The notes below the pieces were generated by a model. The model ran no database searches. It was not told the DNA's origin and saw nothing but the letters and a program-made list of their open reading frames with translations. Below, in pieces: positions 44,211-54,035 of a DNA stretch of 64,000 bases (its first letter is position 1; each line of letters begins with the position of its first letter). The DNA comes from Sphingomonas sp. Leaf67. GTDB lineage: Bacteria; Pseudomonadota; Alphaproteobacteria; Sphingomonadales; Sphingomonadaceae. The translations under genes and the position numbers were made by a program. The stretch lies in contig NZ_LMLP01000024.1 in NCBI RefSeq assembly GCF_001421965.1, positions 62,001-126,000 on the forward strand. The letters are read 5' to 3'.

Positions 44211-45058
44211 GCCGGAGCGACACCCATCGCCTCTCCCAACCGGACCGGCCGTTCCGGTGCCCAGTCCGGATTGAACGCGATCCGGCCGGGTTCGAACAGC
44301 ATGACGATGGTCGACCCCAGCAAAAACCGGCCCATTTCCGCGCCCTGCCTCAAAGCAACGTCGCCCCGGCTGTACGACCATTCGGCGATCTGTCCGGACC
44401 GTTTCGGGTTGACGACACCGTGCCAGACGGTCGCCATGCTGCCGACGATCGTCGCGCCGACCAATATCATGACGAAGCGGCCATGTTCCGGTGAATCAAA
44501 GACGCAGACGACGCGTTCGTTGCGGGCGAACAGATTCGGCACGCCGCGTGCGGTGACCGGGTTCACCGAATAGAGTGCGCCCGGCACATAGATCATCCGC
44601 GCCAGTACGCCGTCGCACGGCATGTGCAGGCGATGATAGTCCTTGGGCGACAGGTACAAGTTGGCGAAGTTGCCACGCAGGAACGGTTCCGCGAGGGCCG
44701 GGTCGCCGCCGACCAGTTCGGTCGTGGTGAACCAGTGCCCCTTGGCCTGGACGATCCGGCCGTCGTCGATCGCGCCGAACTGGCTGATCGCACCATCGAC
44801 CGGGCAGACGAAGTTGACACCGGCCAGCGGTCGGACGCCGTCGCGCAGCGGGCGGGTAAAAAATTCGTTGAACGATTTGTAGCTGTTGAGGTCCGGATTC
44901 GCGGCTTCGCGCATGTCGACACCATAATGCCGCGCGAACCACCGGATCAGTCGCGGCGTGAACAGCGCGGACTCCGCGCGCGCGACCCGGCCGGCGAGGC
45001 CGGTGAGGTGCCGTTTGGGCAACAGATGTTGAATCAGGATCTTCAGACGGTCGGACAC
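44207..45058 (-). CDS. psd: phosphatidylserine decarboxylase proenzyme
   Basis: Forms phosphatidylethanolamine from phosphatidylserine. It self-cleaves at the LGST motif (FLLGSTIVMLF, about residue 251), where the serine becomes the pyruvoyl group. The long form resembles the E. coli enzyme (KAKGHW/VQAKGHW segment, YLSPKDYHRLHMPCDG, NLFARNERVVCVFD). Start is inferred as GTG ending at 45058 (MSDRLKILIQHLLPKR); the frame extends 35 codons more without homology. 283 residues. The last bases overlap the convergent dehydrogenase gene. Confidence 0.93.
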   Translation of the reverse strand: MSDRLKILIQHLLPKRHLTGLAGRVARAESALFTPRLIRWFARHYGVDMREAANPDLNSYKSFNEFFTRPLRDGVRPLAGVNFVCPVDGAISQFGAIDDGRIVQAKGHWFTTTELVGGDPALAEPFLRGNFANLYLSPKDYHRLHMPCDGVLARMIYVPGALYSVNPVTARGVPNLFARNERVVCVFDSPEHGRFVMILVGATIVGSMATVWHGVVNPKRSGQIAEWSYSRGDVALRQGAEMGRFLLGSTIVMLFEPGRIAFNPDWAPERPVRLGEAMGVAPA

Positions 45059-45199
45059 AATCGGCCTTTGGATAGGACGCACGGATAGCGATGACGTCGC
45101 GACCGGCCTTGTCAGGTCGACCGACGCTAGGCAGGCGGTGGCATATGTCCAGCGGAAACGCATGGCGCGGCGGGGCGGTCCGGCCTATAGGCGCGCCGC

Positions 45200-45763
45200 A
45201 TGAGCCAATTGTTCCGCGCCGCCCGCCTGTCCGCCCTGCCCCTGCTGGCGCTGCTATCGACCGTACCGGCCGTCGCGCAAAAGCCCGTCGCGGTGGTGAA
45301 GCCCGACAATGCGATCATCCCGCTTCCGCTCAATCCGACCATCCCGGCCGGACAACGGCTGTGTTCGACCAGAACGGCGTCGGGCCTCGGCTATACCGTC
45401 CTGCGGCCCGGTACGGGCACCAGGCCGACCGCGACCGACATCGCGCTGGTCAACTATATCGGCTATCTGGCGGCCAGCGGCACGATGTTCGATCAGGGCA
45501 TGCAATCGCCGCTGCCGATCGATCAGGTCATTCCCGGCTTTTCGGAAGCGTTGCAGACGATGACCAAGGGATCGGTTGTCCGCTTCTGCATTCCCGCCGC
45601 GCTCGGTTATGGCCCACGGGAAGCAGGATCGATCCCGGCCAATTCCGATCTGGTGTTTCAGGTCGAGCTGCTCGATTTCAAGACCGCCGCCGAAGTTCAG
45701 GCGATGAACAACCCGGCTCCGGCTCCGGCCGAGCAGCAGCCCGCCGCTCCGGCCAAGCCATAA
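45200..45763 (+). CDS. periplasmic FKBP-type peptidyl-prolyl isomerase
   Basis: 187-residue foldase. Signal peptide about residues 1-28 (ends AVAQ), then one FKBP domain (about 70-165): YIGYLAASGTMFDQG, IPGFSEALQTMTKGS, IPAALGYGPREAGSIPANS and LVFQVELLDF. The C-terminal tail is Ala/Pro/Gln-rich. Probably acts on exported proteins. Divergent from psd and convergent with the GH43-like gene. Confidence 0.92.
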   Translation: MSQLFRAARLSALPLLALLSTVPAVAQKPVAVVKPDNAIIPLPLNPTIPAGQRLCSTRTASGLGYTVLRPGTGTRPTATDIALVNYIGYLAASGTMFDQGMQSPLPIDQVIPGFSEALQTMTKGSVVRFCIPAALGYGPREAGSIPANSDLVFQVELLDFKTAAEVQAMNNPAPAPAEQQPAAPAKP

Positions 45764-45808
45764 AGGGCGTACCGGGCGGCTCGCCGCCGCCCGGCCGCGC
45801 ATAGAAGG

Positions 45809-46771
45809 CTATTTGTCCACCAGCGTTGGCGCATCCGCGCCGTCGGTCATCTTGATCGGCAGGATGCGGCCGTCGCGGGCGTAGCGTATGCGGTCGACCG
45901 CCACCTGCCGCTCGCCGCGATAGGGCGCGCCGCCCTGCGGGTTTTCCCAGCGGTGATAGACGATCAGCGACTGGCCGTTCGGGGTGGTAACGAAGCTGTG
46001 GTGGCCCGGCCCCTTGTGCGTGGCATCGCTGGTCAGGATCGCGCCGCGATAGTTCCATGGGCCGACCGGAGACGGCGCGGTCGCATAATGCACCGAATAA
46101 TCGGGTCCGTTGAACCGGCCATGGCTGTACGACAGATAATAGGTGCCGCCGCGTTCGTGCAGGAAAGCGCCCTCGGTAAATTGCGGCGGGTTGGCGACCG
46201 GCACCTCGCGGGCGATGGTCACCATGTCGGGTTTCAGTTCCCACACCCGCAGCCTTGAACCGGCACTGCCGCCGGCATAGAGATAGCTCTTTCCCGACCG
46301 CCGATCGTTGAAGACCATCGGGTCGATTGCTTCGAAGCCCTTGCCCCCGGTCACCAGCGGGCGGCCGCTGTCGCTATAGGGTCCCTCCGGCCGGTCGGCG
46401 ACGGCGACGCCGATCCGGCTGGGGGTGGGGTTTTGCGGCCCGACGGAGAAATAGAGATAATATTTGCCGTTCCGCGTCGCGACGCCCGGTGCCCAGAGGA
46501 AATGTTCGGGCGCGCCGTCATCCTCGATCCAGCCGATCTGATCGCGGCGGATCAGTTCGCCGCGCGGTCGCCAGCTCTTCAGGTCGCGGGTCGAGAAGGC
46601 CCCGAACCGGTCGGCGGCCCAGCTTCCGCCGGGGCCGCCGGTGGGAAAGACCCACAGTTCGTTGCCGATGAACATCGCGTGCGGATCGGCACCCTCGAAC
46701 TGCGGATTGCCGCCCGGGGCCGCCGCGACGCTGGTGAGGAGGATTAGCGGCAGGAACAGGTATTTGCGCAT
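45809..46771 (-). CDS. secreted GH43-type glycoside hydrolase
   Basis: Five-bladed beta-propeller enzyme of the GH43 group, whose members remove arabinose, xylose or galactose side chains from plant polysaccharides. Signal peptide about residues 1-18 (MRKYLFLPLILLTSVAAAP). Candidate catalytic residues: Asp in ADPHAMFIGNELWVF (base), Asp in EAIDPMVFND (pKa modulator) and Glu in FTEGAFLHE (acid). 320 residues, close to one propeller. It lies beside the TonB-dependent receptor on the same strand (gap of 250 bases), consistent with a polysaccharide-use locus. Confidence 0.88.
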   Translation of the reverse strand: MRKYLFLPLILLTSVAAAPGGNPQFEGADPHAMFIGNELWVFPTGGPGGSWAADRFGAFSTRDLKSWRPRGELIRRDQIGWIEDDGAPEHFLWAPGVATRNGKYYLYFSVGPQNPTPSRIGVAVADRPEGPYSDSGRPLVTGGKGFEAIDPMVFNDRRSGKSYLYAGGSAGSRLRVWELKPDMVTIAREVPVANPPQFTEGAFLHERGGTYYLSYSHGRFNGPDYSVHYATAPSPVGPWNYRGAILTSDATHKGPGHHSFVTTPNGQSLIVYHRWENPQGGAPYRGERQVAVDRIRYARDGRILPIKMTDGADAPTLVDK

Positions 46772-46891
46772 GGGGGGGGTCCTGTGGGTTCAGAGGATCT
46801 TGTGTTGGTTCGTCGGGACGTTGACGAAACTGCTCCGCCGTTCCTTTTAAGAACATGCCTGCAAGAGCCGTTCGCTCAACCCTGAATTCGC

Positions 46892-46978
46892 CGTACCCCC
46901 GCGAAGGCGGGGGTCCAGAGCCAAGCCAAACAACCGCTTCCGCTGGCGGCCCTGGACCCCCGCCTTCGCGGGGGTACG
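46892..46978. repeat. perfect 27-bp inverted repeat (REP-like pair)
   Basis: The arm at 46892-46918 (begins CGTACCCCCGCGAAGGCGG) is exactly complementary to 46952-46978, with a 33-base loop. Each arm is itself near-palindromic (CCCCCGC...GCGGGGG). It sits between the receptor and the GH43-like gene and may act as a terminator or mRNA-stabilising structure. Confidence 0.85.
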
Positions 46979-47021
46979 CCAGAGGTAGGCGTTCGGCGCT
47001 TTCACAAGACTCCGCTCCGGA

Positions 47022-49859
47022 TCAGAAGCGGAAACGGACGCCCAGCGAATAGACCCGCTCAAGATACTGGATCTGCCGCGTATAGACATCGCCTGCATCG
47101 TTGAACTGTCGCGTGCGCTTGATCGGGTTGCCGAGCAGGTTGACGATATCGAACGCCAGCGTGACGTTCGGCACCGGCGTCAGCGTCGTCGAGAAATCGA
47201 GCTGCCCCCGCCCCTTTTCGATCACGGCGCGGGTGCGCGGCGATCCGTCGGCACCGACGTCGAGCGGTTCGACGCTGTAATAGCTGACGAAGTCTGACCG
47301 GTAGTTGTACGCAAGCCGGGCCGAGAAGAACGAGCGTTCGTAGAGGCCGACGAGGTTCCCCGACCATTCCGACACGCCGGTGAACGGCACGCGGGTGCCC
47401 GCGACGTTGGGCGACGCGCTGAGCCCGGTCGCCAGATCGCCGCGCGCGTCGATATAGGTCGCGTTCGCCTGCACCCCGAAGCCGCGCATCCATTCGGGCA
47501 GACCGTCGATGTCGAGGAAGCTGGTAAAGGCGAGTTCGGCACCGTTGAACCGGGTCTTGCCGGTGTTTTCGGGCCGGTCGAAGCGCGACGGACCATAGCC
47601 GAGATCGACCGGCGCAATCGCCACGCGCGAAATGAACCCCTGCGCATCACGGCGGAACAGTGCGCCGGTCAGCGACCCGGTGCGGGAAAAATACCATTCG
47701 AGGCTGACGTCGTAATTGTCCGACGTCAGCGGGTTCAGATCGGGATTGCCGCCCGAGATATTGCGCAGGTTGCTGTTCGGGTCGTTCGGGTTCGGCGGAT
47801 TATTGGGATCGATGACCGGCGGCGGCCCGACGGTCAGGGTCGGGTTCAGATCGAAGAAGTTCGGCCGGGTCCGCGTCTGGGTATAGGCCAGCCGCATCTG
47901 CAGTTCGTCGTTGAAGCGAACGCGGGCGCTGACGTTCGGCAGGTAATCGGTATATTCGTTTTCGGCGACCACCGGGCTGAAGGTCGGGTTGGCGGGATCG
48001 GTTTCGTCGCGCGCGAAGCCGCCGATCCGTGTCCTGGTCTTGATCGCGCGCAGCCCGACCAGGCCGTCGACGGTCATCGTCGACCCGAGATCGAACCCGT
48101 ATTTGATCTGTGCATAGGTCGCGTACGCCTTTTCATTGGCGCGGAAATTCTCGGTCGGATTGAACGCGGGATTTCCCTCCGGCGCGCCGAAGAAGGATCG
48201 CAGTTCGGCGATGTTCGACCGGATGCTGGGTTCGGTGATCGACGCGAACGTCCGGACCGGAAAGGCATTGTCGAATTTGAACGCGGGCCGGGTCGAGCCG
48301 ATGTCGATCGGCAACGCCGAGATCGGAATACGCTGATCGGTCAGCGGGCTGCCATTCAACGTGCTGATATAGGGCGCGCCGCGATCGCGATTGGCGTCGC
48401 GGTCGTTGTAGCGGAACCCGACCTTGAATTCACGGAAGAACCCTTCGCCGAGGTCGTACTGCGCATCGAAGCGGGTCTGGATATCCTTGCCGCTGACCTT
48501 GAGAAATTCCTGAAAGAAGCCGCGCGTCAGGAAATTGGCGGGATCGGTCACGTCGAAATCGACGAAGTTGAAGCTGGGGCCGCCGTAATTACCGCTCGGC
48601 GTTTCGAACACGACGTTGCGGGTCGGCGAACTGGCGAACAGATAGTCGATATTGTTCAGATTGAAGGTGTAGGCGCTGTCGGTATAGGCGATATCGGCCG
48701 ACAGCCGCAGCCGGTCGCGGGTCCAGGTCGCGCCGCCGCCGACCTGATAGGTGTCGGTGCGGCCGTTGGCGGAGGTGAAATAGCCGTCCGGCGTGTTCGC
48801 ACCGACCACGGTCGCGCCTTGCGCGATGGTCGGATTGCCGTCGCGCGTCGTCAGGTTGTTGAGGCGGAAGGCGTCGCCGCCGAAGATCGGCACGAACATC
48901 CACTGGTTGGAGTCATGGCCGCGATAGCCCTGATACAGGCCATCGACATAGATTTCGAGTTCGGAGCTCGGCCGCCACTGGAACGCGGCATTGGCCGATG
49001 GCCGAAACCGCTTGCCGTTGCTGGTGAAGCGTCCCTGCGCGTCAGGATAACGGACGCCGCCGACGCCGGCATTGGCGGCGCTGGTCGTGCCGATCACCAG
49101 CGACTGTTCGCGCGTCGCGTCGAGATAGTTGAGGCCGACATAGGAGGCGTTGACCAGCAACCCCATCTCGCCGATGCCGGTGTTCCAGCGCCCGCTGACC
49201 AGGAGGTTGCCGTTCCACGTCAGTCCGCCCGATTGCTCCCAGTTCACGCCGTTCAGCGAGCCGGAGATTTCGAGGCCCTTGAAATCGAACGGCCGGCGGC
49301 CGCGGACATTGACCTGTCCGCCGATGCCGCCCTCGATCAGGTTCGCGGTGCTAGACTTGTAGACTTCCAGCGCGGCGACGGTGCCGGCCGGGAAATCCTG
49401 AATCGCGACGAAGCGGCCTTCGGCGGTGAAGATCTCGCGCCCGTTATAGGTGGTGCTGATATCGGGCAGGCCACGGATCTGGACCCCGGCCGCCTCGCCC
49501 GCACCGCGCGTCACCTGCACGCCGGTCACGCGCGCGAGAGCGGCGGAGGCGAAGGTGTCGGGCAGCTTGCCGATATCCTCGGCGACGATCGCATCGACGA
49601 TGCCGTCGGAATTGCGCTTCAACTGCTGCGCCGATTGCAGGCTGCGGCGCAGGCCGGTGACGACGATGTCGCCATCGTCGGTCGCGCTTTCCTGTGCCGA
49701 TGGCGCGGGTGCGGTCGGGCTGACCGACTGGTCGGACGGCGTGGTGGGCTTGGGCGTTTCCTGCGCCGTGCCGACCTGCGCCAGCGCGGCCGCCGGCAGC
49801 AGGGCGGTGAGCGCCGCCAGCATCGATACCGAGCCTCGCAATACAGGCTTGTCGATCAT
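47022..49859 (-). CDS. TonB-dependent outer-membrane receptor (oligosaccharide uptake candidate)
   Basis: 945-residue receptor. Signal peptide about residues 1-28 (ends AALAQ), a Pro/Thr/Ser-rich stretch, then the TonB-box-like DGDIVVTGLRRSLQ, a plug domain (IVAEDIGKLPDTFASAALARVTGVQVTRG) and a long barrel finishing LGVRFRF with terminal Phe. The 'DIVVTGLRRSL...KR' front is typical of the large sphingomonad receptors that import sugars or plant compounds. Gene neighbours (GH43, GH5) suggest oligosaccharide uptake; no substrate can be read directly. Confidence 0.92.
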   Translation of the reverse strand: MIDKPVLRGSVSMLAALTALLPAAALAQVGTAQETPKPTTPSDQSVSPTAPAPSAQESATDDGDIVVTGLRRSLQSAQQLKRNSDGIVDAIVAEDIGKLPDTFASAALARVTGVQVTRGAGEAAGVQIRGLPDISTTYNGREIFTAEGRFVAIQDFPAGTVAALEVYKSSTANLIEGGIGGQVNVRGRRPFDFKGLEISGSLNGVNWEQSGGLTWNGNLLVSGRWNTGIGEMGLLVNASYVGLNYLDATREQSLVIGTTSAANAGVGGVRYPDAQGRFTSNGKRFRPSANAAFQWRPSSELEIYVDGLYQGYRGHDSNQWMFVPIFGGDAFRLNNLTTRDGNPTIAQGATVVGANTPDGYFTSANGRTDTYQVGGGATWTRDRLRLSADIAYTDSAYTFNLNNIDYLFASSPTRNVVFETPSGNYGGPSFNFVDFDVTDPANFLTRGFFQEFLKVSGKDIQTRFDAQYDLGEGFFREFKVGFRYNDRDANRDRGAPYISTLNGSPLTDQRIPISALPIDIGSTRPAFKFDNAFPVRTFASITEPSIRSNIAELRSFFGAPEGNPAFNPTENFRANEKAYATYAQIKYGFDLGSTMTVDGLVGLRAIKTRTRIGGFARDETDPANPTFSPVVAENEYTDYLPNVSARVRFNDELQMRLAYTQTRTRPNFFDLNPTLTVGPPPVIDPNNPPNPNDPNSNLRNISGGNPDLNPLTSDNYDVSLEWYFSRTGSLTGALFRRDAQGFISRVAIAPVDLGYGPSRFDRPENTGKTRFNGAELAFTSFLDIDGLPEWMRGFGVQANATYIDARGDLATGLSASPNVAGTRVPFTGVSEWSGNLVGLYERSFFSARLAYNYRSDFVSYYSVEPLDVGADGSPRTRAVIEKGRGQLDFSTTLTPVPNVTLAFDIVNLLGNPIKRTRQFNDAGDVYTRQIQYLERVYSLGVRFRF

Positions 49860-49941
49860 AGTTCCTCCCCAGCGGTCATGGCCGGACGATCTCGCGCCGC
49901 CGGTCCACTTCGACCTATCAGCGGTGGCGCACGTTCACAAT

Positions 49942-49973
49942 ACGGTTATATGTGATAATTGAAAACGGTTACA
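49942..49973. promoter_or_regulatory. candidate operator between the receptor and GH5 genes
   Basis: The AT-rich core of the divergent 184-base gap contains ATATGTGATA (49948-49957) flanked by the direct repeats ACGGTTATA (49942-49950) and ACGGTTACA (49965-49973). A motif ATATGTGAATA also occurs in the divergent gap at 59201-59211. Inferred regulator site; the regulator is not in the window. Confidence 0.4.
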
Positions 49974-50043
49974 GAAGAAGCACTTCGGCCAATATCCCGG
50001 GCAACGGGTGCGCCGGACAAGCGACATGAACGGGAGAGAATGG

Positions 50044-51210
50044 ATGAAGCGATTTGCCGCCGCGCTGCTGGGTGCGACCATGTTGACGCTGTCGCCCGCG
50101 CAGGCGCGCGACCGCTGGACCGAGGCGCAGGCCGATGCGTGGTATGCCAGGCAGCCATGGCTGGTCGGGGCGAACTACACGCCCGCCAGCGCTATCAACC
50201 AGTTCGAGATGTGGCAGGCCGAGACATGGGACCCGAAGCGGATCGATTACGAGCTGAACCTGGCGCAGGGCATCGGCATGAACACGATGCGCGTGTTCCT
50301 GCACGACCAGCTGTGGACGCAGGACCCGGAAGGCTTCAAGCGGCGGATCGACGAATTTCTCCAGATCGCGGCACGGCACAAGATCAAGCCGCTGTTCGTG
50401 CTGTTCGACAGCTGCTGGGACCCGAACCCGAAGCTCGGGCCGCAGCATCCGCCGATCCCCGGTGTCCATAATTCGGGCTGGGTACAGGGGCCGGGCATGG
50501 CGGGGCTGCGCGACAAGAGCCGCTATCCGGCGTACAAGGCCTATGTGCAGGGGGTGATCGCCGCCTTCGGGCGCGACGACCGCGTGCTCGGCTGGGACGT
50601 GTGGAACGAGCCCGACAATGGCGCCGACCAATATCCGGGGCAGGACGGCAAGGAGCCGCTGGTCCGCGCGCTGCTGGCGCAGGTGTTCGACTGGGCGCGC
50701 GACGCCGATCCGATGCAGCCGATCACCTCGGGCGTCTGGATCGGGCAGGACTGGACACCGGGTGGCAAGGGATCGGCGATGGAAAAGCTGCAACTCGGCC
50801 AGTCGGACGTCATCACCTTTCACGACTATAGCTGGCCGGAGACGTTCGAGGGGCGCATCCGGCAATTGCTGCCGTACAAACGCCCGATCCTCTGCACCGA
50901 ATATATGGCGCGCGGGAACGGGTCGACGTTCGACGGATCGCTGCCGATCGCCAAGCGGTACAATGTCGGGATGATGAACTGGGGGTTCGTCGATGGAAAG
51001 ACGCAGACCCGGTTGCCATGGGACAGCTGGCAAAAGCCCTATGTGATGGCCGAACCGACCATCTGGTTCCACGAGGTGTTCCGCGCCGATGGCAGCCCCT
51101 ATCGCACTGCCGAGACTGACCTAATCCGTCGGCTGGCGACGTCGCCCAGGGGAGTCGTGCCGGATACCGCCGCGGCCATGTCGCCCATGCCGCCGCGTCG
51201 TCGCCGCTGA
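50044..51210 (+). CDS. secreted GH5-like glycoside hydrolase
   Basis: TIM-barrel retaining glycosidase of the GH5 (cellulase) clan, 388 residues. Signal peptide about residues 1-23 (ends AQARD). The acid/base glutamate is in GWDVWNEPDNG (about residue 190) and the nucleophile in PILCTEYMARG (about 286), with FHDYSWPE between. Start ATG 50044 is preceded by GGGAGAGA at good spacing; ATG 50026 is possible. Divergent from the receptor. Substrate is unknown, probably a beta-linked plant glycan. Confidence 0.9.
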   Translation: MKRFAAALLGATMLTLSPAQARDRWTEAQADAWYARQPWLVGANYTPASAINQFEMWQAETWDPKRIDYELNLAQGIGMNTMRVFLHDQLWTQDPEGFKRRIDEFLQIAARHKIKPLFVLFDSCWDPNPKLGPQHPPIPGVHNSGWVQGPGMAGLRDKSRYPAYKAYVQGVIAAFGRDDRVLGWDVWNEPDNGADQYPGQDGKEPLVRALLAQVFDWARDADPMQPITSGVWIGQDWTPGGKGSAMEKLQLGQSDVITFHDYSWPETFEGRIRQLLPYKRPILCTEYMARGNGSTFDGSLPIAKRYNVGMMNWGFVDGKTQTRLPWDSWQKPYVMAEPTIWFHEVFRADGSPYRTAETDLIRRLATSPRGVVPDTAAAMSPMPPRRRR

Positions 51211-51314
51211 ACGACCGCCGCCCGCCATCGTCGCCGGGGGTGACGGGTGTTCGAAATCCTAACTTGTTGGTAAAGCTTTTATCCTACGTTGCGCTCTTCC
51301 ACGGGGAGTCGCCG

Positions 51315-53399
51315 GTGCATCTCTCGATTTCGACCAAGGTGACCGTCGCCTGCACAGCGGTGCTGTTGCCGTCGCTGTTGCTGCTGGCGAGCTGGTTGCA
51401 TATCGGTGCGGAGGTGGGCGATGCGGCGGGGCATATCGGTCATCTGACCGAATTGCTGCGTGGACAGGACCGGCAGGATGCCGCGCAGCGTGCGCTGCGC
51501 CTGTCGATCGGCGACGCGACCCGGCTGGCCGAACGACACGGCACCGTGCCCGACGCGCAATGGCGCGCGCTGTCCGCGGAGTTGCAGGCGTTTCGGGCGC
51601 TGAACAACGTCACGGCGAACGACCCCGATCGCGCGCTGCCGCCCGAGTTGCGGATCGCGCTGGCGCGGACCCGCGCTGCGACGCTGGCATTCGTGCCGAT
51701 CGGCAAGGAACTTGTCGATATCGCCCGGATCGACCCCGATGGGATCAAGCCGACGATGCCGCGGTTTCTCGACGCGCTCAAGGCGCTGGAAACCGAACGG
51801 ACGCGAACCCGCGATGCGATGGGCCGCGCGATCGGGGACGCAGCCGACGATGCGATCGCGCTGAACCATCGCGGCACCTTTCGCGCGCTGTTGAGCGCGG
51901 GCGCGGTCATCCTCGCCCTGCTGGTCATGGCGTTGTGGCTGCATCTGCGCGTCATAGAACCGCTGACGTCGATCGCGGGCATCCTGCGGGCATTTCGTGC
52001 GGACCGTCCGGTCGGGCAAAGCGTGCCCTGTCTTGACCGGCAGGACGAGGTCGGCGATCTGGCACGCGGCGTTTCCGAATATCACAAGGCGATGGAGGCA
52101 CAGCGCAGCGCGCAACGCCGTGTCGACTTCCTCGCCCATCACGATGCGCTGACCGGCCTGCCCAACCGGTTGCTGTTCGAGAACCGGCTGTCGCACGAGC
52201 TGCTGCGGGCGCGCCGGACGGGTGAGAAGGTCACGCTGTTCGCGATCGACCTCGACCAGTTCAAGAGCATCAACGACCGTTGCGGCCATGCCGGCGGCGA
52301 CGATGCGCTGCGACGCGCGGCCAAGCTGTTGTCGGGCTGCGTGCGGGCCAGCGACCTGGTCGCGCGGATCGGGGGGGACGAATTCGCGATCATCCAGATC
52401 GCACCGGCGCAACCCGCAGCCGCCGAGGGCCTGTTGCGGCGGATCGCGCGCGCGACCGACGCCACGCTGACTGCCGATGTCCCGATCCAGATGAGCATCG
52501 GCGTTGCCATCGCCGCGCCCGATCAAAGCGGCGGCGACCTCCACAACCTTGCCGACATGGCGCTGTATCGTGCCAAATCGGACGGGCGGAATACCGCACG
52601 GTTCTTCGATACCAGCCTGCTGGAGGAAGTGAGCCTGCGCAGCCGGCTGGGTCGCGATCTGGAACGGGCGATCGATGCAAACCAGCTGCACCTCGCCTAT
52701 CAACCGATCGCAACGCCCGACGGTCGGATTGCCGGGTTCGAGGCGCTGCTGCGCTGGACCCATATCGATCTGGGCAATATTCCGCCGGACGTCTTCATTC
52801 CGATCGCCGAAGCGACGGGCCAGATCAGCCGTATCGGCCATTGGGTTGCCGATACGGCAATGGCGGCGGCGGCACGGTGGCCCGAGCACATGCACCTGGC
52901 GCTCAATCTGTCGCCACTGCAATTCCGCGACGCCGAACTTGCCGGCAGTCTGATCGACCTGGCCGCAAGGCACGGGGTGACGACCGATCGGCTCGAAATG
53001 GAAGTGACCGAAAGCGCCACCCTGCTCGACCAGCATCGCCATGCGGTACACACGACGCTGCGGCGGTTGCAGGCTGCGGGGGCGATCATCGCGATGGACG
53101 ATTTCGGCACCGGACATTCCTCGCTCAGCAACCTGAAGGAATTCACCTTCGACAAGCTGAAGATCGATCGCAGCTTCGTCGCGGCGATGTTATCCGACGC
53201 CCCTTCCGCCGTCATCGTCAAGGCGACGATCGGTCTTGGCAAGAGCCTCGGCATGTCGATCGTCGCGGAGGGGGTCGAGACCGCCGAACAACTGGCGCAG
53301 CTTCGCGAATGGGGCTGCGACCAGTTGCAGGGCTATTTCATCGGTCGGCCGATGCGCGTCGTCGACCATCTGATCGCGCCCGTCGAAATGGCAGGCTGA
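51315..53399 (+). CDS. membrane GGDEF-EAL protein (cyclic di-GMP turnover)
   Basis: 694 residues from GTG 51315 (GGGGAG six bases upstream); a GTG at 51240 would add 25 residues. Order: membrane helix about 7-27, a periplasmic domain of about 165 residues, helix about 194-214, HAMP-like linker, GGDEF domain (about 275-430, ARIGGDEFAI, with an RxxD inhibitory site in RASD) and EAL domain (about 450-690: FEALLRW, NLSPLQFRD, EVTESATLLD, MDDFGTGHSSLSNL, KIDRSF, AEGVETAEQ). Both catalytic motifs are intact, so it may make and break cyclic di-GMP. Confidence 0.93.
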   Translation: MHLSISTKVTVACTAVLLPSLLLLASWLHIGAEVGDAAGHIGHLTELLRGQDRQDAAQRALRLSIGDATRLAERHGTVPDAQWRALSAELQAFRALNNVTANDPDRALPPELRIALARTRAATLAFVPIGKELVDIARIDPDGIKPTMPRFLDALKALETERTRTRDAMGRAIGDAADDAIALNHRGTFRALLSAGAVILALLVMALWLHLRVIEPLTSIAGILRAFRADRPVGQSVPCLDRQDEVGDLARGVSEYHKAMEAQRSAQRRVDFLAHHDALTGLPNRLLFENRLSHELLRARRTGEKVTLFAIDLDQFKSINDRCGHAGGDDALRRAAKLLSGCVRASDLVARIGGDEFAIIQIAPAQPAAAEGLLRRIARATDATLTADVPIQMSIGVAIAAPDQSGGDLHNLADMALYRAKSDGRNTARFFDTSLLEEVSLRSRLGRDLERAIDANQLHLAYQPIATPDGRIAGFEALLRWTHIDLGNIPPDVFIPIAEATGQISRIGHWVADTAMAAAARWPEHMHLALNLSPLQFRDAELAGSLIDLAARHGVTTDRLEMEVTESATLLDQHRHAVHTTLRRLQAAGAIIAMDDFGTGHSSLSNLKEFTFDKLKIDRSFVAAMLSDAPSAVIVKATIGLGKSLGMSIVAEGVETAEQLAQLREWGCDQLQGYFIGRPMRVVDHLIAPVEMAG

Positions 53400-53469
53400 C
53401 CGACCGCCCCGGACAAACGGCGTAGGATGCGGCCTTGCGCGGCCGACGCCGAGCGGCCAAGCAGCGGCG

Positions 53470-53922
53470 ATGCGGATCGCTCTCTACGAACCCGAAATCG
53501 CCGGCAATGTCGGTGCGGTGATGCGGCTGGGCGCCTGTCTGGGCGTCGCCGTCGACCTGATCGAGCCCCTGGGGTTCGCATGGGACGATCGTCGGGTCCG
53601 GCGGACGGCGATGGACTATATCGATCATGTCTCGGTCACGCGTCATGCCGACTTCGCCGCGTTCCGTTCGACCGTGGCGCCGCCGCGCCTCGTGCTGTTC
53701 ACCACCAAAAGCGAGCGATCATCCTATGATTTCGCATTCCTGCCCGACGACGTGCTGTTGTTCGGCAAGGAAAGCGCCGGCGTACCCGCCGACATCGCCG
53801 CGATGTGTGACGAGCGCCTGCGCCTGCCGATCCGGGCAGTAGTGCGATCGATGAACCTTGCCACCGCCACCGCGCTCGCGCTGGGCGAGGCGCTGCGTCA
53901 GACCGGCGGCCTGCCCGGCTAA
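53470..53922 (+). CDS. trmL: tRNA (cytidine/uridine-34 2'-O)-methyltransferase
   Basis: SPOUT methyltransferase that modifies the wobble base of certain tRNA-Leu. 150 residues: MRIALYEPEIAGNVGAVMR start, GKESAGVP (about residue 100) and LPIRAVVRSMNLATATALALGEALRQ, the knotted SAM site. Alone on the plus strand between the GGDEF-EAL gene and the aldehyde oxidoreductase genes. Confidence 0.94.
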   Translation: MRIALYEPEIAGNVGAVMRLGACLGVAVDLIEPLGFAWDDRRVRRTAMDYIDHVSVTRHADFAAFRSTVAPPRLVLFTTKSERSSYDFAFLPDDVLLFGKESAGVPADIAAMCDERLRLPIRAVVRSMNLATATALALGEALRQTGGLPG

Positions 53923-54035
53923 TCCACGGCGGCTTCGCCCGATTGCGTACCGTCGTTGCGACGCGACGGGGCGATCGGCATCGTCGTGCGTTGTCGGGCT
54001 TTCGGGGATGTTCCCTGACAAGGATGATCGATCGA

